Positions 43,534 to 53,035 of a stretch of DNA of 64,000 nt are shown piece after piece. The DNA is taken from NCBI GenBank assembly GCA_049324535.1, contig JBMOOG010000021.1, positions 1-64,000 on the forward strand. The letters are read 5' to 3'. Made by a program: the position numbers and the translations under genes. How positions within the stretch are numbered: the first letter of the stretch is position 1; every line of letters begins with the position of its first letter. This stretch comes from JBMOOG01 sp049324535. Lineage in GTDB: Bacteria > Pseudomonadota > Alphaproteobacteria > Rhodobacterales > Rhodobacteraceae. Below the pieces are notes generated by a model that did not search any database, was not told the origin of the DNA, and saw only the letters and a list, made by a program, of their open reading frames with translations.

Positions 43534-43708
43534 CAGGATCGGGAGAATCCGGCCCGCCCGCGGGCGTCGCCGGTGCCGAAGGAGCAACCGCCCCGGTAAA
43601 CTCTCAGGCTGAAGGACCGTCCTGGCCGCGACACTCTGGAGAGAGGCGCATACGCGCCCGCCGAAGGGATAACGATCTCAGGCGCCCCGTTGCGGGGTGA
43701 GGACAGAG
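43534..43708 (+). promoter_or_regulatory. Tandem glycine riboswitch upstream of gcvTHP
   Basis: Two consecutive glycine aptamers. Aptamer 1 (43534-43624) has GGGAGA, GCCGAAGGAGCAA and CTCTCAGGCTGAAGGACCG, closed by CAGGA (43534-43538) with TCCTG (43620-43624). Aptamer 2 (43634-43708) has GGAGAG, GCCGAAGGGATAA and TCTCAGGC...GAGGACAGAG, closed by CTCTG with CAGAG (43704-43708). A possible downstream stem pairs GGGCATC (43710-43716) with GATGCCC (43745-43751). The gcvT ATG is at 43786. It is a typical glycine ON-switch for the cleavage system. Confidence 0.93.
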
Positions 43709-43785
43709 GGGGCATCGGCAAGGGATGGGCGTGGCCCGTCCGCGGATGCCCGGCCAGGGTGCCGGCGAAGATGGGGAGGCGGCCG

Positions 43786-44913
43786 ATGGCCGATCTGCGA
43801 CGCACAGTCCTTCACGACCTGCATCTCCGCCTCGGCGCGCGCATGGTGCCGTTCGCCGGCTACGAGATGCCGGTGCAGTATCCGATGGGGGTGCTGAAGG
43901 AGCATCTGCACACCCGGGCCGCGGCCGGCCTGTTCGACGTGAGCCACATGGGTCAGGTGATCCTGCGGCCGAAGTCGGGCCGGCCCGAGGAGGTCGCGCT
44001 GGCCTTCGAGCGGCTGGTGCCCGTGGATGTGCTCGGGCTGGCCGAGGGCCGGCAGCGCTATGGCCTGTTCACCGACGGCGCCGGCGGCATCCTGGACGAT
44101 CTGATGTTCGCCAATCGGGGCGATCATCTCTTCGTCGTGGTGAACGCGGCCTGCAAGGAGGCCGACATCGCTCACATGCAGGCGCATCTGTCCGACGCCT
44201 GCGCGGTGGAGCCGGTGACGGACCGCGCGCTCCTGGCGCTGCAGGGGCCGGGGGCCGAGGCGGCGCTGGCGGCCCTGGCGCCGGCCGTGGCCGCGATGCG
44301 CTTCATGGATGTGGCGGTGCTGCCGAGCGGGTTCGGCGATCTCTGGATCTCGCGCTCGGGCTACACCGGCGAGGACGGGTTCGAGATTTCCGTGCCCGAG
44401 GCTCAGGCGGTCGCCCTGGCCGAGGCGCTGCTTGCGCAGCCCGGCGTCGCGCCGATCGGGCTTGGCGCCCGCGACAGCCTGCGGCTCGAGGCGGGGATGT
44501 GCCTCTACGGCCACGACATCGACACGACCACCACGCCCATCGAGGCCGATCTGGCCTGGGCCATCCAGAAGGCCCGCCGTGCCGGGGGCGCCCGGGCCGG
44601 AGGGTTCCCGGGGGCGGACCGCATCCTGCGCGAACTGGCCGAGGGGCCGGCCCGCCGGCGGGTCGGGCTGCGCCCGGACGGTCGCGCCCCGATGCGCGAG
44701 GGCACCGAGATCTTTGCCGCCGAGACCGGCGGCGCGCCGATCGGCCGCGTGACCTCGGGCGGCTTCGGCCCGTCGATCGAGGCGCCGATGGCCATGGCCT
44801 ATCTGCCGGCGGATCTGGCCGTCGGCGACACCGTCTGGGGCGAAGTGCGCGGGCGCAGGCTGGCCGCGACCGTCGCCGCGATGCCCTTCCACCCCACACG
44901 CTACAAGCGCTGA
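43786..44913 (+). CDS. gcvT: Aminomethyltransferase (glycine cleavage T protein)
   Basis: A 375-residue T protein transferring the methylene group to tetrahydrofolate. Landmarks: MVPFAGYEMPVQYPMGVLKEH, FDVSHMGQ, and RSGYTGEDGFEI, plus the C-terminal RVTSGGFGPSIEAPMAMAY. The ATG at 43786 (MADLRRTVLHD) has GGGGAGG 7-13 nt upstream, so it is preferred to earlier starts within the riboswitch platform. gcvH follows after 17 bp. Confidence 0.96.
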   Translation: MADLRRTVLHDLHLRLGARMVPFAGYEMPVQYPMGVLKEHLHTRAAAGLFDVSHMGQVILRPKSGRPEEVALAFERLVPVDVLGLAEGRQRYGLFTDGAGGILDDLMFANRGDHLFVVVNAACKEADIAHMQAHLSDACAVEPVTDRALLALQGPGAEAALAALAPAVAAMRFMDVAVLPSGFGDLWISRSGYTGEDGFEISVPEAQAVALAEALLAQPGVAPIGLGARDSLRLEAGMCLYGHDIDTTTTPIEADLAWAIQKARRAGGARAGGFPGADRILRELAEGPARRRVGLRPDGRAPMREGTEIFAAETGGAPIGRVTSGGFGPSIEAPMAMAYLPADLAVGDTVWGEVRGRRLAATVAAMPFHPTRYKR

Positions 44914-44930
44914 GAACGAGGACCCGTGCG

Positions 44931-45287
44931 ATGAAATACACCGAAGACCATGAATGGTTGAAGACCGAAGGCGATGTGGTCGTCGTCGGCATCACCGAAC
45001 ATGCGAGCGAACAGCTGGGCGACGTGGTGTTCGTCGAACTGCCCGAGGTCGGGCGCATCGTCGAAAAGGGCGACGAGATCTGCGTGATCGAAAGCGTCAA
45101 GGCCGCCTCGGACATCGTGGCGCCGGTTGCGGGCGAGATCGTCGCGGTGAACGAGGCGCTGCCCGACAACCCCGGTCAGGTGAACGAGAACCCGATGGGC
45201 GCCTGGTTCTTCAAGATGAAGGTGGCCGATCCGAAGGCGCTCGACGCCTTCATGGACGAGGCCGCCTACAAGGCGATGATCGGCTAA
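44931..45287 (+). CDS. gcvH: Glycine cleavage H protein
   Basis: A 118-residue lipoyl carrier protein. Lys57 in CVIESVKAASDI is the lipoylation site. The fold-defining blocks KYTEDHEWLKTEGDVVVVG and NENPMGAWFFKMKV are conserved. Preceded by GAACGAGGACCC. It carries the aminomethyl group between GcvP and GcvT. Confidence 0.97.
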   Translation: MKYTEDHEWLKTEGDVVVVGITEHASEQLGDVVFVELPEVGRIVEKGDEICVIESVKAASDIVAPVAGEIVAVNEALPDNPGQVNENPMGAWFFKMKVADPKALDAFMDEAAYKAMIG

Positions 45288-45296
45288 GAGACTGTC

Positions 45297-48137
45297 ATGA
45301 CCTTCACCCCCACCGCCTACAATCCCTACGACTTCGCCAACCGCCGCCACATCGGCCCCTCGCCGGCCGAGATGCAGGCGATGCTGAAGGCGGTGGGGGT
45401 GCCGTCGCTTGACGCGCTGATCGACGAGACCATTCCGGCCTCGATCCGGCAGGACCGGCCGCTGTCCTGGGCGCCGCTTTCCGAGCACGAGCTTCTGGCG
45501 CGGATGCGCGAAGTGGCGTCGAAGAACCGGGTGATGACCAGCCTGATCGGGCAGGGCTACTACGGCACGGTGACGCCGCCGGCGATTCAGCGCAACATCC
45601 TGGAAAACCCCGCCTGGTACACCGCCTACACGCCCTATCAGCCCGAGATCGCGCAGGGTCGGCTCGAGGCGCTTCTGAATTACCAGACGATGGTGGCCGA
45701 CCTGACCGCGCTGCCGGTGGCCAACGCCTCGCTTCTGGACGAGGGCACCGCGGCGGCCGAAGCCATGGCGATGGCCGAGCGGGTGGCGAAGTCGAAGGCC
45801 CGCGCCTTCTTCGTCGATGAACACTGCCACCCGCAGACCATCGCCGTGATCCGCACCCGGGCCCGGCCGCTCGGGATCGAGGTGATCGAGGGCGATCCGG
45901 CGAAGATGGACCCGTCCCGCGTCTTCGGCGCGATCTTCCAGTATCCCGGCACCTGGGGCCATGTGCGCGACCTTTCGCCCTGGATCGAGGCCCTGCACGG
46001 GGCGGGCGCGGTCGCCGTCGTCGCGACGGACCTTCTGGCGCTGATGATGCTGAAGGCCCCGGGCGAGATGGGCGCCGACATCGCGGTGGGATCGAGCCAG
46101 CGCTTCGGCGTGCCGATGGGCTATGGCGGCCCGCACGCGGCCTTCATGTCCTGCCGCGACGAGATGAAGCGTGCCATGCCGGGCCGCATCGTCGGCGTGT
46201 CGATCGACGCGCGCGGCAACAAGGCCTATCGCCTGTCGCTCCAGACCCGCGAACAGCACATCCGCCGCGAGAAGGCCACCTCGAACGTCTGCACCGCGCA
46301 GGCGCTTCTGGCGGTCATGGCCTCGATGTATGCGGTCTTTCACGGGCCGGCCGGGCTGCGCGCCATCGCCGAACGGGTGCATTCCTACACCGTGCGGCTG
46401 GCCAAGGCGCTGCGCGACGCGGGCGCGACGCTGCCGCAGAAGCACTTCTTCGACACGATCACGGTCAACGTGGGCGTGGGGCAGGCCGGCATCCTCGCCG
46501 CGGCCCGGCTCGAGGGGCTGAACCTCCGCAAGGTGGGCCACGACCATGTCGGCATCAGCCTTGACGAGACCACCGACGAGGACGTGCTGCGCCGCGTCCT
46601 GCGCGCCTTCGGCATCCTCGAGGCGCCGCCGGCGGCGGCCGAGATCGGCTTCCCCGAGGAGATGCTGCGGACCTCCGAGGTGCTGACCCATCCGGTCTTC
46701 CACATGAACCGGGCCGAGTCCGAGATGATGCGTTACATGCGCCGGCTTTCGGACCGCGACCTTGCGCTCGACCGCGCGATGATCCCGCTCGGCTCCTGCA
46801 CGATGAAGCTCAACGCCGCGGCCGAGATGATGCCGATCACCTGGCCCGAATTCTCGTCACTGCATCCCTTCGTGCCGGCGGACCAGGCGGCGGGCTATGC
46901 CGAGGCCATCGCCGACCTGCAATCGAAGCTCTGCGAGATCACCGGCTATGACGCCTTTTCCATGCAGCCGAATTCGGGGGCGCAGGGGGAATACGCGGGT
47001 CTGCTGACCATCCAGGCCTGGCACCGCGCCCGCGGCGAAGGCCATCGCGACATCTGCCTGATCCCGGTGTCGGCGCATGGCACCAACCCGGCCTCGGCGC
47101 AGATGGCGGGCATGAAGGTGGTGGTGGTGAAGTCCTCGCCCTCCGGCGACATCGACCTTGACGACTTCCGCGACAAGGCGGCGGCGGCGGGCGACAACCT
47201 TGCCGCCTGCATGATCACCTATCCCTCGACCCACGGCGTCTTCGAGGAGACCGTGCGCGAGGTCTGCGCAATCACCCACCGGCATGGCGGCCAGGTCTAC
47301 ATCGACGGGGCGAACATGAACGCCATGGTCGGGCTGGTGAAGCCCGGCGAGATCGGCGGCGACGTGAGCCACCTCAACCTGCACAAGACCTTCGCCATCC
47401 CGCATGGCGGCGGCGGCCCCGGCATGGGTCCGATCGGGGTCAAGGCGCATCTTGCGCCCTACCTGCCCGGCCACCCGGAGACCGGCGGCGCCGAAGGGCC
47501 GGTCGCGTCGGCGCCCTATGGCTCGGCCTCGATCCTGCTCATCTCCTGGGCCTATTGCCTGATGATGGGGGGTGCGGGGCTCACGCAGGCGACGCGGGTC
47601 GCGATCCTGAACGCCAACTACATCGCCGCACGCCTGCGCGGGGCCTACGAGGTGCTCTTCATGGGCAACCGCGGCCGGGTCGCGCATGAATGCATCCTCG
47701 ACACGCGGCCCTTTGCCGAACACGGCGTGACGGTGGACGACATCGCCAAGCGCCTGATCGACAACGGGTTCCACGCGCCCACGATGAGCTGGCCGGTGGC
47801 CGGGACGCTGATGGTGGAGCCGACCGAGAGCGAGACCAAGGCCGAGATCGACCGCTTCATCACCGCGCTGCTGGCGATCCGCGACGAGATCCGCGACGTG
47901 GCCGAGGGACGCATCACCGCCGAGGAAAGCCCGCTGCGGCACGCGCCGCACACGGTCGAGGATCTGGTGGCGGACTGGGACCGGAAATACTCGCGCGAGC
48001 AGGGCTGCTTCCCGCCCGCCTCGTTCCGCGTGGACAAGTACTGGCCTCCGGTCGGGCGGGTGGACAACGTCTATGGCGACCGTCACCTGGTCTGCACCTG
48101 CCCGCCGGTCGAGACCTACGCGCAGGCGGCCGAGTGA
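45297..48137 (+). CDS. gcvP: Glycine dehydrogenase (decarboxylating), P protein
   Basis: A 946-residue PLP enzyme of the single-chain (fused alpha-beta) type, decarboxylating glycine and passing the aminomethyl group to GcvH. The PLP-binding Lys lies in SHLNLHKTFAIPHGGGGPG in the C-terminal half. The N-terminal half starts with FANRRHIGPSPAEMQAMLK. Length is typical (about 950). It starts 9 bp after gcvH and is the last gene of the operon. Confidence 0.97.
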   Translation: MTFTPTAYNPYDFANRRHIGPSPAEMQAMLKAVGVPSLDALIDETIPASIRQDRPLSWAPLSEHELLARMREVASKNRVMTSLIGQGYYGTVTPPAIQRNILENPAWYTAYTPYQPEIAQGRLEALLNYQTMVADLTALPVANASLLDEGTAAAEAMAMAERVAKSKARAFFVDEHCHPQTIAVIRTRARPLGIEVIEGDPAKMDPSRVFGAIFQYPGTWGHVRDLSPWIEALHGAGAVAVVATDLLALMMLKAPGEMGADIAVGSSQRFGVPMGYGGPHAAFMSCRDEMKRAMPGRIVGVSIDARGNKAYRLSLQTREQHIRREKATSNVCTAQALLAVMASMYAVFHGPAGLRAIAERVHSYTVRLAKALRDAGATLPQKHFFDTITVNVGVGQAGILAAARLEGLNLRKVGHDHVGISLDETTDEDVLRRVLRAFGILEAPPAAAEIGFPEEMLRTSEVLTHPVFHMNRAESEMMRYMRRLSDRDLALDRAMIPLGSCTMKLNAAAEMMPITWPEFSSLHPFVPADQAAGYAEAIADLQSKLCEITGYDAFSMQPNSGAQGEYAGLLTIQAWHRARGEGHRDICLIPVSAHGTNPASAQMAGMKVVVVKSSPSGDIDLDDFRDKAAAAGDNLAACMITYPSTHGVFEETVREVCAITHRHGGQVYIDGANMNAMVGLVKPGEIGGDVSHLNLHKTFAIPHGGGGPGMGPIGVKAHLAPYLPGHPETGGAEGPVASAPYGSASILLISWAYCLMMGGAGLTQATRVAILNANYIAARLRGAYEVLFMGNRGRVAHECILDTRPFAEHGVTVDDIAKRLIDNGFHAPTMSWPVAGTLMVEPTESETKAEIDRFITALLAIRDEIRDVAEGRITAEESPLRHAPHTVEDLVADWDRKYSREQGCFPPASFRVDKYWPPVGRVDNVYGDRHLVCTCPPVETYAQAAE

Positions 48138-48158
48138 CCGGCCGCCGGCCGCCGCGCG

Positions 48159-48857
48159 TCACAGCGCGGTCTGCATCCGGTAGCCCGGCGCAAAGGACAG
48201 GCGGACCGCGGTCAGGCCGCGACCGCCCCGCCGGGTGATCCGCTCGATGGTGAAGAGCGGGGCACCCGGCGCGCAGCCCAGCGTTTCGGCATCGCTGGCC
48301 GAGGCGGACTGGGCGGAAAAGGCGATGTCGCCGCCCTCGAAGGGCACGTTCGCCACCAGCCATTCGTTCGCGCTCTGCCGGGTGAAATCGGCCTCCATCG
48401 CCTCGGGAACCGCTCCGGGGTCCAGCCAGCGGTCCTCGATCGCGTAGGGCCGGCCGTCGCCGAGATGAAGCGCGACCACATGCAGCAGCGCCGCACCGGC
48501 GGGCACCTGCAACCTGGCGCCGATGGCCGGAGGCGGCGCCTCGATGGTTCTGGACAGGAGCATGTAGCCGTAGGCCAGCCCCCGCGCCTCGATCTCGGAG
48601 CGCAAGAGCGGTATGTCGAGCGTGGCCTTGCGCACCGGCCGCAGGGCGACCCGCGACCCCGCGCGGCGCTTGCGCTCGATCAGGCCGCTGTCGGCCAGGT
48701 CGCGCAGGGCCCGGTTCACGGTCGCGCGCGCGCAGCCCAGCTCCTGCGCCAGATCGGCCTCGTGCGGGATCGGCGCGCCGGGGGGCCAGTCGCGTGACCG
48801 GATGCGGCGCAGCACCTCGTCTCGGACCGCCTGCCAGCTGTTGATCGCGCCGGCCAT
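48159..48857 (-). CDS. hutC: HutC, GntR-family repressor of histidine use
   Basis: A 232-residue GntR/HutC regulator. The N-terminal winged helix reads IPHEADLAQELGCARATVNRALRDLADSGLI. The C-terminal UTRA domain (about 90-232) binds urocanate or related effectors in characterised homologues. It lies 2 bp after hutF, within the same unit, and probably represses both the hutF-hutC and hutI-hutH-hutG-hutU promoters at 50252-50302. Confidence 0.92.
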   Translation of the reverse strand: MAGAINSWQAVRDEVLRRIRSRDWPPGAPIPHEADLAQELGCARATVNRALRDLADSGLIERKRRAGSRVALRPVRKATLDIPLLRSEIEARGLAYGYMLLSRTIEAPPPAIGARLQVPAGAALLHVVALHLGDGRPYAIEDRWLDPGAVPEAMEADFTRQSANEWLVANVPFEGGDIAFSAQSASASDAETLGCAPGAPLFTIERITRRGGRGLTAVRLSFAPGYRMQTAL

Positions 48858-48859
48858 GG

Positions 48860-50242
48860 TCAGAGCGCCCCTTCCAGCCCGCGTACCGCCCGTCGGTAGG
48901 CGGCGGTGATGCGGTCGCGGTCGCGGTGCCGCCCGTCCCGCACCACATGGCGGCCGGCCGACCAGACATCCGAAACCATCCGGTCGTCGCCTGCAAAGAG
49001 GTAGCCGTCGAGAAGGGCATCGCCCTCGCGCCCGGCAAGGTCGATCGCCGCGCCGTCCAGTGCGAGAAGATCGGCCCAGAGGCCGGGCGCGATCCGTCCG
49101 CAGTCGCGCCCGGCGGCCCGCGCGCCGCCCCGGGCCGCGTCCTCGAAGATCCGTCGTCCGGTTGACCGGTCGGCGCTGGCCAGCGCGGCCCGCGAACGGT
49201 CGCGCAGGCGCTGGCTGTATTCGAGTGTCCGCAGTTCCTCGGCCAGGGCGATGCGGATGTTCGAATCGGACCCGATGGCGATCGACCCGCCGGCGGCCAG
49301 CCAGCGCACACCGTCGAAGATGCCGTCGCCAAGGCTCGATTCCGTGATCGGACAGAGCCCGGCCGTGGCGCCCGACCGCGCCAGCCCCTCGGTTTCATGC
49401 GGCTGCATCTGGGTGCAGTGGATGAAGGTGCAGCCCTCGTCCGGCGGCAGGTGGCGCAGCATCCACTCGACCGGCCTCAGGCCCAGCGCCGCCTCGACTT
49501 CGGCCACCTCGCCGACCTGTTCGGCAAGGTGCATGTGGAACGGCCGCCCCCCGGCGAGGCGGCGCAGCGCCGGCAGGTCCGACACCGCAACCGCCCGAAG
49601 CGAATGCGGCGCAACCCCGATCCCGGCGTCCCCCGGCAGGCTGCCCAGCGCCGATGCCGACGCCTCGAAGAGCCGCACGAAGCGGTCCAGGTCGTTTCCG
49701 AACCGGACCTGACCCAGCCCGAGGGGCCGCCCGTCAAGGCCGCCGAACTGGTAGTGCACCGGCAGAAGCGTCAGTCCGATCCCCGTGGTTGCGGCGGCCG
49801 ACGCGATCCGCGCGGCCATTTCGGCCAGGTTGTCGTAGGGCCGGCCGTCCGGACGATGGTGCAGGTAGTGGAACTCGACGTTGCAGGCGTAGCCGGCCTC
49901 GAGCATCTCCATCTGCACGAAGGCCGCGATCGCCTCGACCTGATCGGGGGTGAGCTGGTCGAGGAAGCGATACATCAGACGGCGCCAGGTCCAGAAACTG
50001 TCCGACGCATCGGGGCCGCGCCGCTCGGTCAGGCCCGCCATCGCGCGCTGGAAGGCATGGCTGTGGGCGTTGGCCGGGGCGGGCAGCAGCACGCCGACCC
50101 GGTGTCGGTCCTGCCCGTCGCGCGTCGGCGTCTGCGGTGCCGGACCGGCCGAGGCGATCCGGCCGTCCGCGCCGATGCGCACCACGATGTCGCGCGCCCA
50201 CCCATTCGGCAAAAGCGCCCATTCCGCCCGGATATCCACCAT
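48860..50242 (-). CDS. hutF: Formimidoylglutamate deiminase
   Basis: A 460-residue amidohydrolase converting N-formimidoylglutamate to N-formylglutamate. Metal-binding motif NAHSHAFQRAM near residue 58, further ligands in RPFHMHLAEQ and CTFIHCTQMQPHE, and the conserved SDSNIRI. It feeds HutG, giving the five-step hut route. AAGGG lies about 7 nt before the ATG at 50242, chosen because it starts MVDIRAEWALLPNG. Confidence 0.93.
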   Translation of the reverse strand: MVDIRAEWALLPNGWARDIVVRIGADGRIASAGPAPQTPTRDGQDRHRVGVLLPAPANAHSHAFQRAMAGLTERRGPDASDSFWTWRRLMYRFLDQLTPDQVEAIAAFVQMEMLEAGYACNVEFHYLHHRPDGRPYDNLAEMAARIASAAATTGIGLTLLPVHYQFGGLDGRPLGLGQVRFGNDLDRFVRLFEASASALGSLPGDAGIGVAPHSLRAVAVSDLPALRRLAGGRPFHMHLAEQVGEVAEVEAALGLRPVEWMLRHLPPDEGCTFIHCTQMQPHETEGLARSGATAGLCPITESSLGDGIFDGVRWLAAGGSIAIGSDSNIRIALAEELRTLEYSQRLRDRSRAALASADRSTGRRIFEDAARGGARAAGRDCGRIAPGLWADLLALDGAAIDLAGREGDALLDGYLFAGDDRMVSDVWSAGRHVVRDGRHRDRDRITAAYRRAVRGLEGAL

Positions 50243-50251
50243 GACATGCCC

Positions 50252-50302
50252 TTGACAGGTTAATATGTGCAGACTTATAAGGCATAAGACCTTACATAAC
50301 AA
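50252..50302. promoter_or_regulatory. Divergent hutF/hutI promoters sharing one palindromic -10 box; candidate HutC operator
   Basis: Plus strand: TTGACA (50252-50257), 18 bp, TATAAG (50276-50281) toward hutI. Minus strand: TTGTTA (50302-50297), 17 bp, TATAAG (50279-50274) toward hutF. The two -10 boxes are halves of one 8-bp palindrome CTTATAAG (50274-50281). A larger repeat CTTAT-N5-ATAAG (50274-50288) and TAAGG-N7-CCTTA (50278-50294) overlap it, good candidates for HutC binding. This is the AT-richest stretch nearby. Confidence 0.72.
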
Positions 50303-50309
50303 GCATGAC

Positions 50310-51503
50310 ATGCTGCTCACGCACTGCACACTGGCCACAATGACCCCCGGCGCCCCGTACGGGCTGGTGCACGACGCAGCCGTGGCGATCCGGGGCGACC
50401 GGATCGTCTGGGCGGGGCCTGTGGCCGATGTCCCGGCCGAGTGGCGCGGTGACGAGCCGATGGATCTCGGCGGGCGGCTGGTCACGCCGGGCCTGATCGA
50501 CTGCCACACCCATGTCGTGCACGGGGGCAACCGCGCGGCCGAGTTCGAGCAGCGCCTGACCGGCATGAGCTATGCCGAGATCGCCCGGGCGGGGGGCGGC
50601 ATCCTGTCCACGGTCCGCGCCACCCGGGGCGCATCCGAGGACCAGTTGCTGGCGGAGGCTCTGCCTCGCATCGACGCGATGCTGGCCGGTGGCGTGACGG
50701 TCATCGAGGTGAAGTCGGGCTACGGTCTCGACCGCGAAACCGAGCTGCGCATGCTGCGCGTGGCGCGCCGGATCGCGGCCGAGCGCCCGGTCCGGGTCCG
50801 CACCAGTTTCCTCGGCGCCCATGCCGTGCCGCCCGAGTATCACGGCCGCGCGGACGCCTATCTGGACGAGGTCTGCCTGCCGACGCTCGCCGCCGCGCAG
50901 GCCGAGGGGCTGGTCGATGCGGTGGACGGGTTCTGCGAGACGATCGCCTTCCCGACCGCCGCGATCGCCCGGCTCTTCACCGCGGCGGCGGCTCTGGGCA
51001 TTCCGGTGAAGCTGCACGCCGAGCAGCTGTCGCATCTGGGCGCGGCCGCGCTCGCCGCCCGGTTCCGGGCGCTGTCGGCCGACCATCTCGAATACGCCGG
51101 CGCGCAGGACGCACGGGCGATGGCGGCGGCGGGCACGGTCGCCGTGCTTCTGCCGGGCGCCTTCTACACGCTGCGCGAGACACAGGCGCCGCCGGTCGCC
51201 GCCTTCCGCGCCGAGGGCGTGCCGATGGCGGTGGCGACCGACTGTAATCCGGGGTCCTCGCCGATGACCTCGCTGCTTCTGGCGATGAACATGGCCTGCA
51301 CCTTCTTCCGACTGTCGCCCGAAGAGGCGCTCGCGGGCGCCACCCGGCACGCGGCGCGCGCTCTCGGGCTGGACGACTGCGGCGAGATCCGGGCCGGGCT
51401 GCGCGCCGATCTGGCCGTCTGGGATGCCGGCCACCCGGCGGAACTCGCCTATCGCATCGGGGCCGAACCGCTCGGGATGCGCATTTTCGGAGGTGTGCTG
51501 TGA
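50310..51503 (+). CDS. hutI: Imidazolonepropionase
   Basis: A 397-residue amidohydrolase opening the imidazolone ring. The metal motif is LIDCHTHVVHGGNRAAEF, with the downstream ligands in VKLHAEQLSHLGAA, SADHLEYAG and MAVATDCNPGSSP. ATG 50310 gives MLLTHCTLATM, fitting family N termini; no clear ribosome site precedes it, unlike the other hut genes. It overlaps hutH by 4 bp (GTGA). Confidence 0.93.
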   Translation: MLLTHCTLATMTPGAPYGLVHDAAVAIRGDRIVWAGPVADVPAEWRGDEPMDLGGRLVTPGLIDCHTHVVHGGNRAAEFEQRLTGMSYAEIARAGGGILSTVRATRGASEDQLLAEALPRIDAMLAGGVTVIEVKSGYGLDRETELRMLRVARRIAAERPVRVRTSFLGAHAVPPEYHGRADAYLDEVCLPTLAAAQAEGLVDAVDGFCETIAFPTAAIARLFTAAAALGIPVKLHAEQLSHLGAAALAARFRALSADHLEYAGAQDARAMAAAGTVAVLLPGAFYTLRETQAPPVAAFRAEGVPMAVATDCNPGSSPMTSLLLAMNMACTFFRLSPEEALAGATRHAARALGLDDCGEIRAGLRADLAVWDAGHPAELAYRIGAEPLGMRIFGGVL

Positions 51504-53035
51504 CGCTGACCCTGACCCCCGGCGCCGCGCGCCTTGCGGACCTCGAAGCGCTCTGGCGCGGGGGACTTGCGGCGGTGCTTGCGCCGCCCGCCCGCCCGGC
51601 CGTCGAGGCCGCCGCGGCCGCCGTGGCCCGCGCGGCCGGCGGAACCGAGGCGGTCTACGGAGTGAACACGGGGTTCGGAAAGCTCGCCTCGGTGCGCATC
51701 GACCCGGCCGACACCGCCCGGCTTCAGCGCAACCTGATCCTGTCGCATTGCTGCGGCGTCGGCGAGCCGCTCGACATCGCCACCACCCGGCTCATGATGG
51801 CGCTGAAGCTGCTTTCGGTCGGGCACGGCGCCTCGGGCCTGCGCTGGCCGACCGTCGAGCTGCTGCAGGCCCTTCTTGCGGCGGGCGTGACGCCGGTGGT
51901 GCCCTCGCAGGGGTCGGTCGGCGCCTCGGGCGATCTGGCGCCCTTGGCGCACATGACGGCGACCCTGATCGGCGAGGGCGAGGCCTGGTTCGGCGGCGAG
52001 CGCATGGCCTCGGGCCGCGCGCTCGCCCGCGCCGGTCTGTCCCCGGTCGAGCTTGGCCCGAAGGAGGGGCTCGGCCTCATCAACGGCACCCAGTTCTCGA
52101 CGGCCTGCGCCCTGGCCGGGCTTTTCGGGGCCCGGCGCAACCTCGAGGCGGCCGTCGTGTCGGCTTGCCTTTCGACCGATGCGATCATGGGCTCGACCGC
52201 GCCGCTGGACCCGGAGATCCACGACCTGCGCGGACATCGCGGCCAGATCGACATCGCGGCCGCCATGCGCGCGCTGATGGAGGGAAGCGAAATCCGCGAG
52301 AGCCACCGTTCCGGCGACAGCCGGGTGCAGGATCCCTACTGCATCCGCTGTCAGCCGCAGGTGGCGGGCGCCGCGCTCGACCTGCTGCGCTGGGCCGGCC
52401 GGACGCTCGAGATCGAGGCGAACGCCGTGTCCGACAACCCCCTGGTGCTGCCCGACGGGCGGATCGTGTCCGGCGGCAACTTCCATGCCGAGCCGGTGGC
52501 CTTCGCCGCCGACCAGATCGCGCTGGCCATCGCCGAGATCGGCGCCATCGCCCAGAGGCGGGTTGCGCTGATGGTGGACCCCACGCTCAGCCATGACCTG
52601 CCGCCCTTCCTCACGCCGGAGCCGGGGCTCAACTCGGGCCTGATGATCGCCGAGGTCACCACCGCCGCGCTGATGAGCGAGAACAAGCACCTGGCCCATC
52701 CCTGCTCGATCGATTCCACCCCGACGAGCGCCAATCAGGAGGACCATGTCAGCATGGCCGCCCATGGCGCACGGCGTCTGGCGCGGATGAACGCCAACCT
52801 GAACACGATCCTCGGCGTCGAGCTGATGGCGGCCGCGCAGGGCATCGACTTCCGCGCGCCGCTGGCGACGAGCCCGGCGCTGGGTCGGGCCATGGCCGCG
52901 ATCCGTGCCCGGGTGGCGCCGCTCGCGGCCGACCGCTACCTTGCCGATGACATCGCCGCGATGGCCGCGATGGTGGCCGAGGGCGAACCCGCCGGCGCGC
53001 TGGGCGTCGCGGCGCTGATCGGAGAGGGCGCATGA
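51500..53035 (+). CDS. hutH: Histidine ammonia-lyase
   Basis: A 511-residue lyase releasing ammonia from histidine to form urocanate. The self-made MIO cofactor comes from Ala142-Ser143-Gly144 in GSVGASGDLAPLAHM, the same numbers as in the Pseudomonas enzyme. The active-site Tyr lies in YGVNTGFGKLA. Start GTG 51500 with CGGAGG 7 nt upstream and overlapping hutI by 4 bp. It overlaps hutG by 4 bp. Confidence 0.96.
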   Translation: MTLTLTPGAARLADLEALWRGGLAAVLAPPARPAVEAAAAAVARAAGGTEAVYGVNTGFGKLASVRIDPADTARLQRNLILSHCCGVGEPLDIATTRLMMALKLLSVGHGASGLRWPTVELLQALLAAGVTPVVPSQGSVGASGDLAPLAHMTATLIGEGEAWFGGERMASGRALARAGLSPVELGPKEGLGLINGTQFSTACALAGLFGARRNLEAAVVSACLSTDAIMGSTAPLDPEIHDLRGHRGQIDIAAAMRALMEGSEIRESHRSGDSRVQDPYCIRCQPQVAGAALDLLRWAGRTLEIEANAVSDNPLVLPDGRIVSGGNFHAEPVAFAADQIALAIAEIGAIAQRRVALMVDPTLSHDLPPFLTPEPGLNSGLMIAEVTTAALMSENKHLAHPCSIDSTPTSANQEDHVSMAAHGARRLARMNANLNTILGVELMAAAQGIDFRAPLATSPALGRAMAAIRARVAPLAADRYLADDIAAMAAMVAEGEPAGALGVAALIGEGA

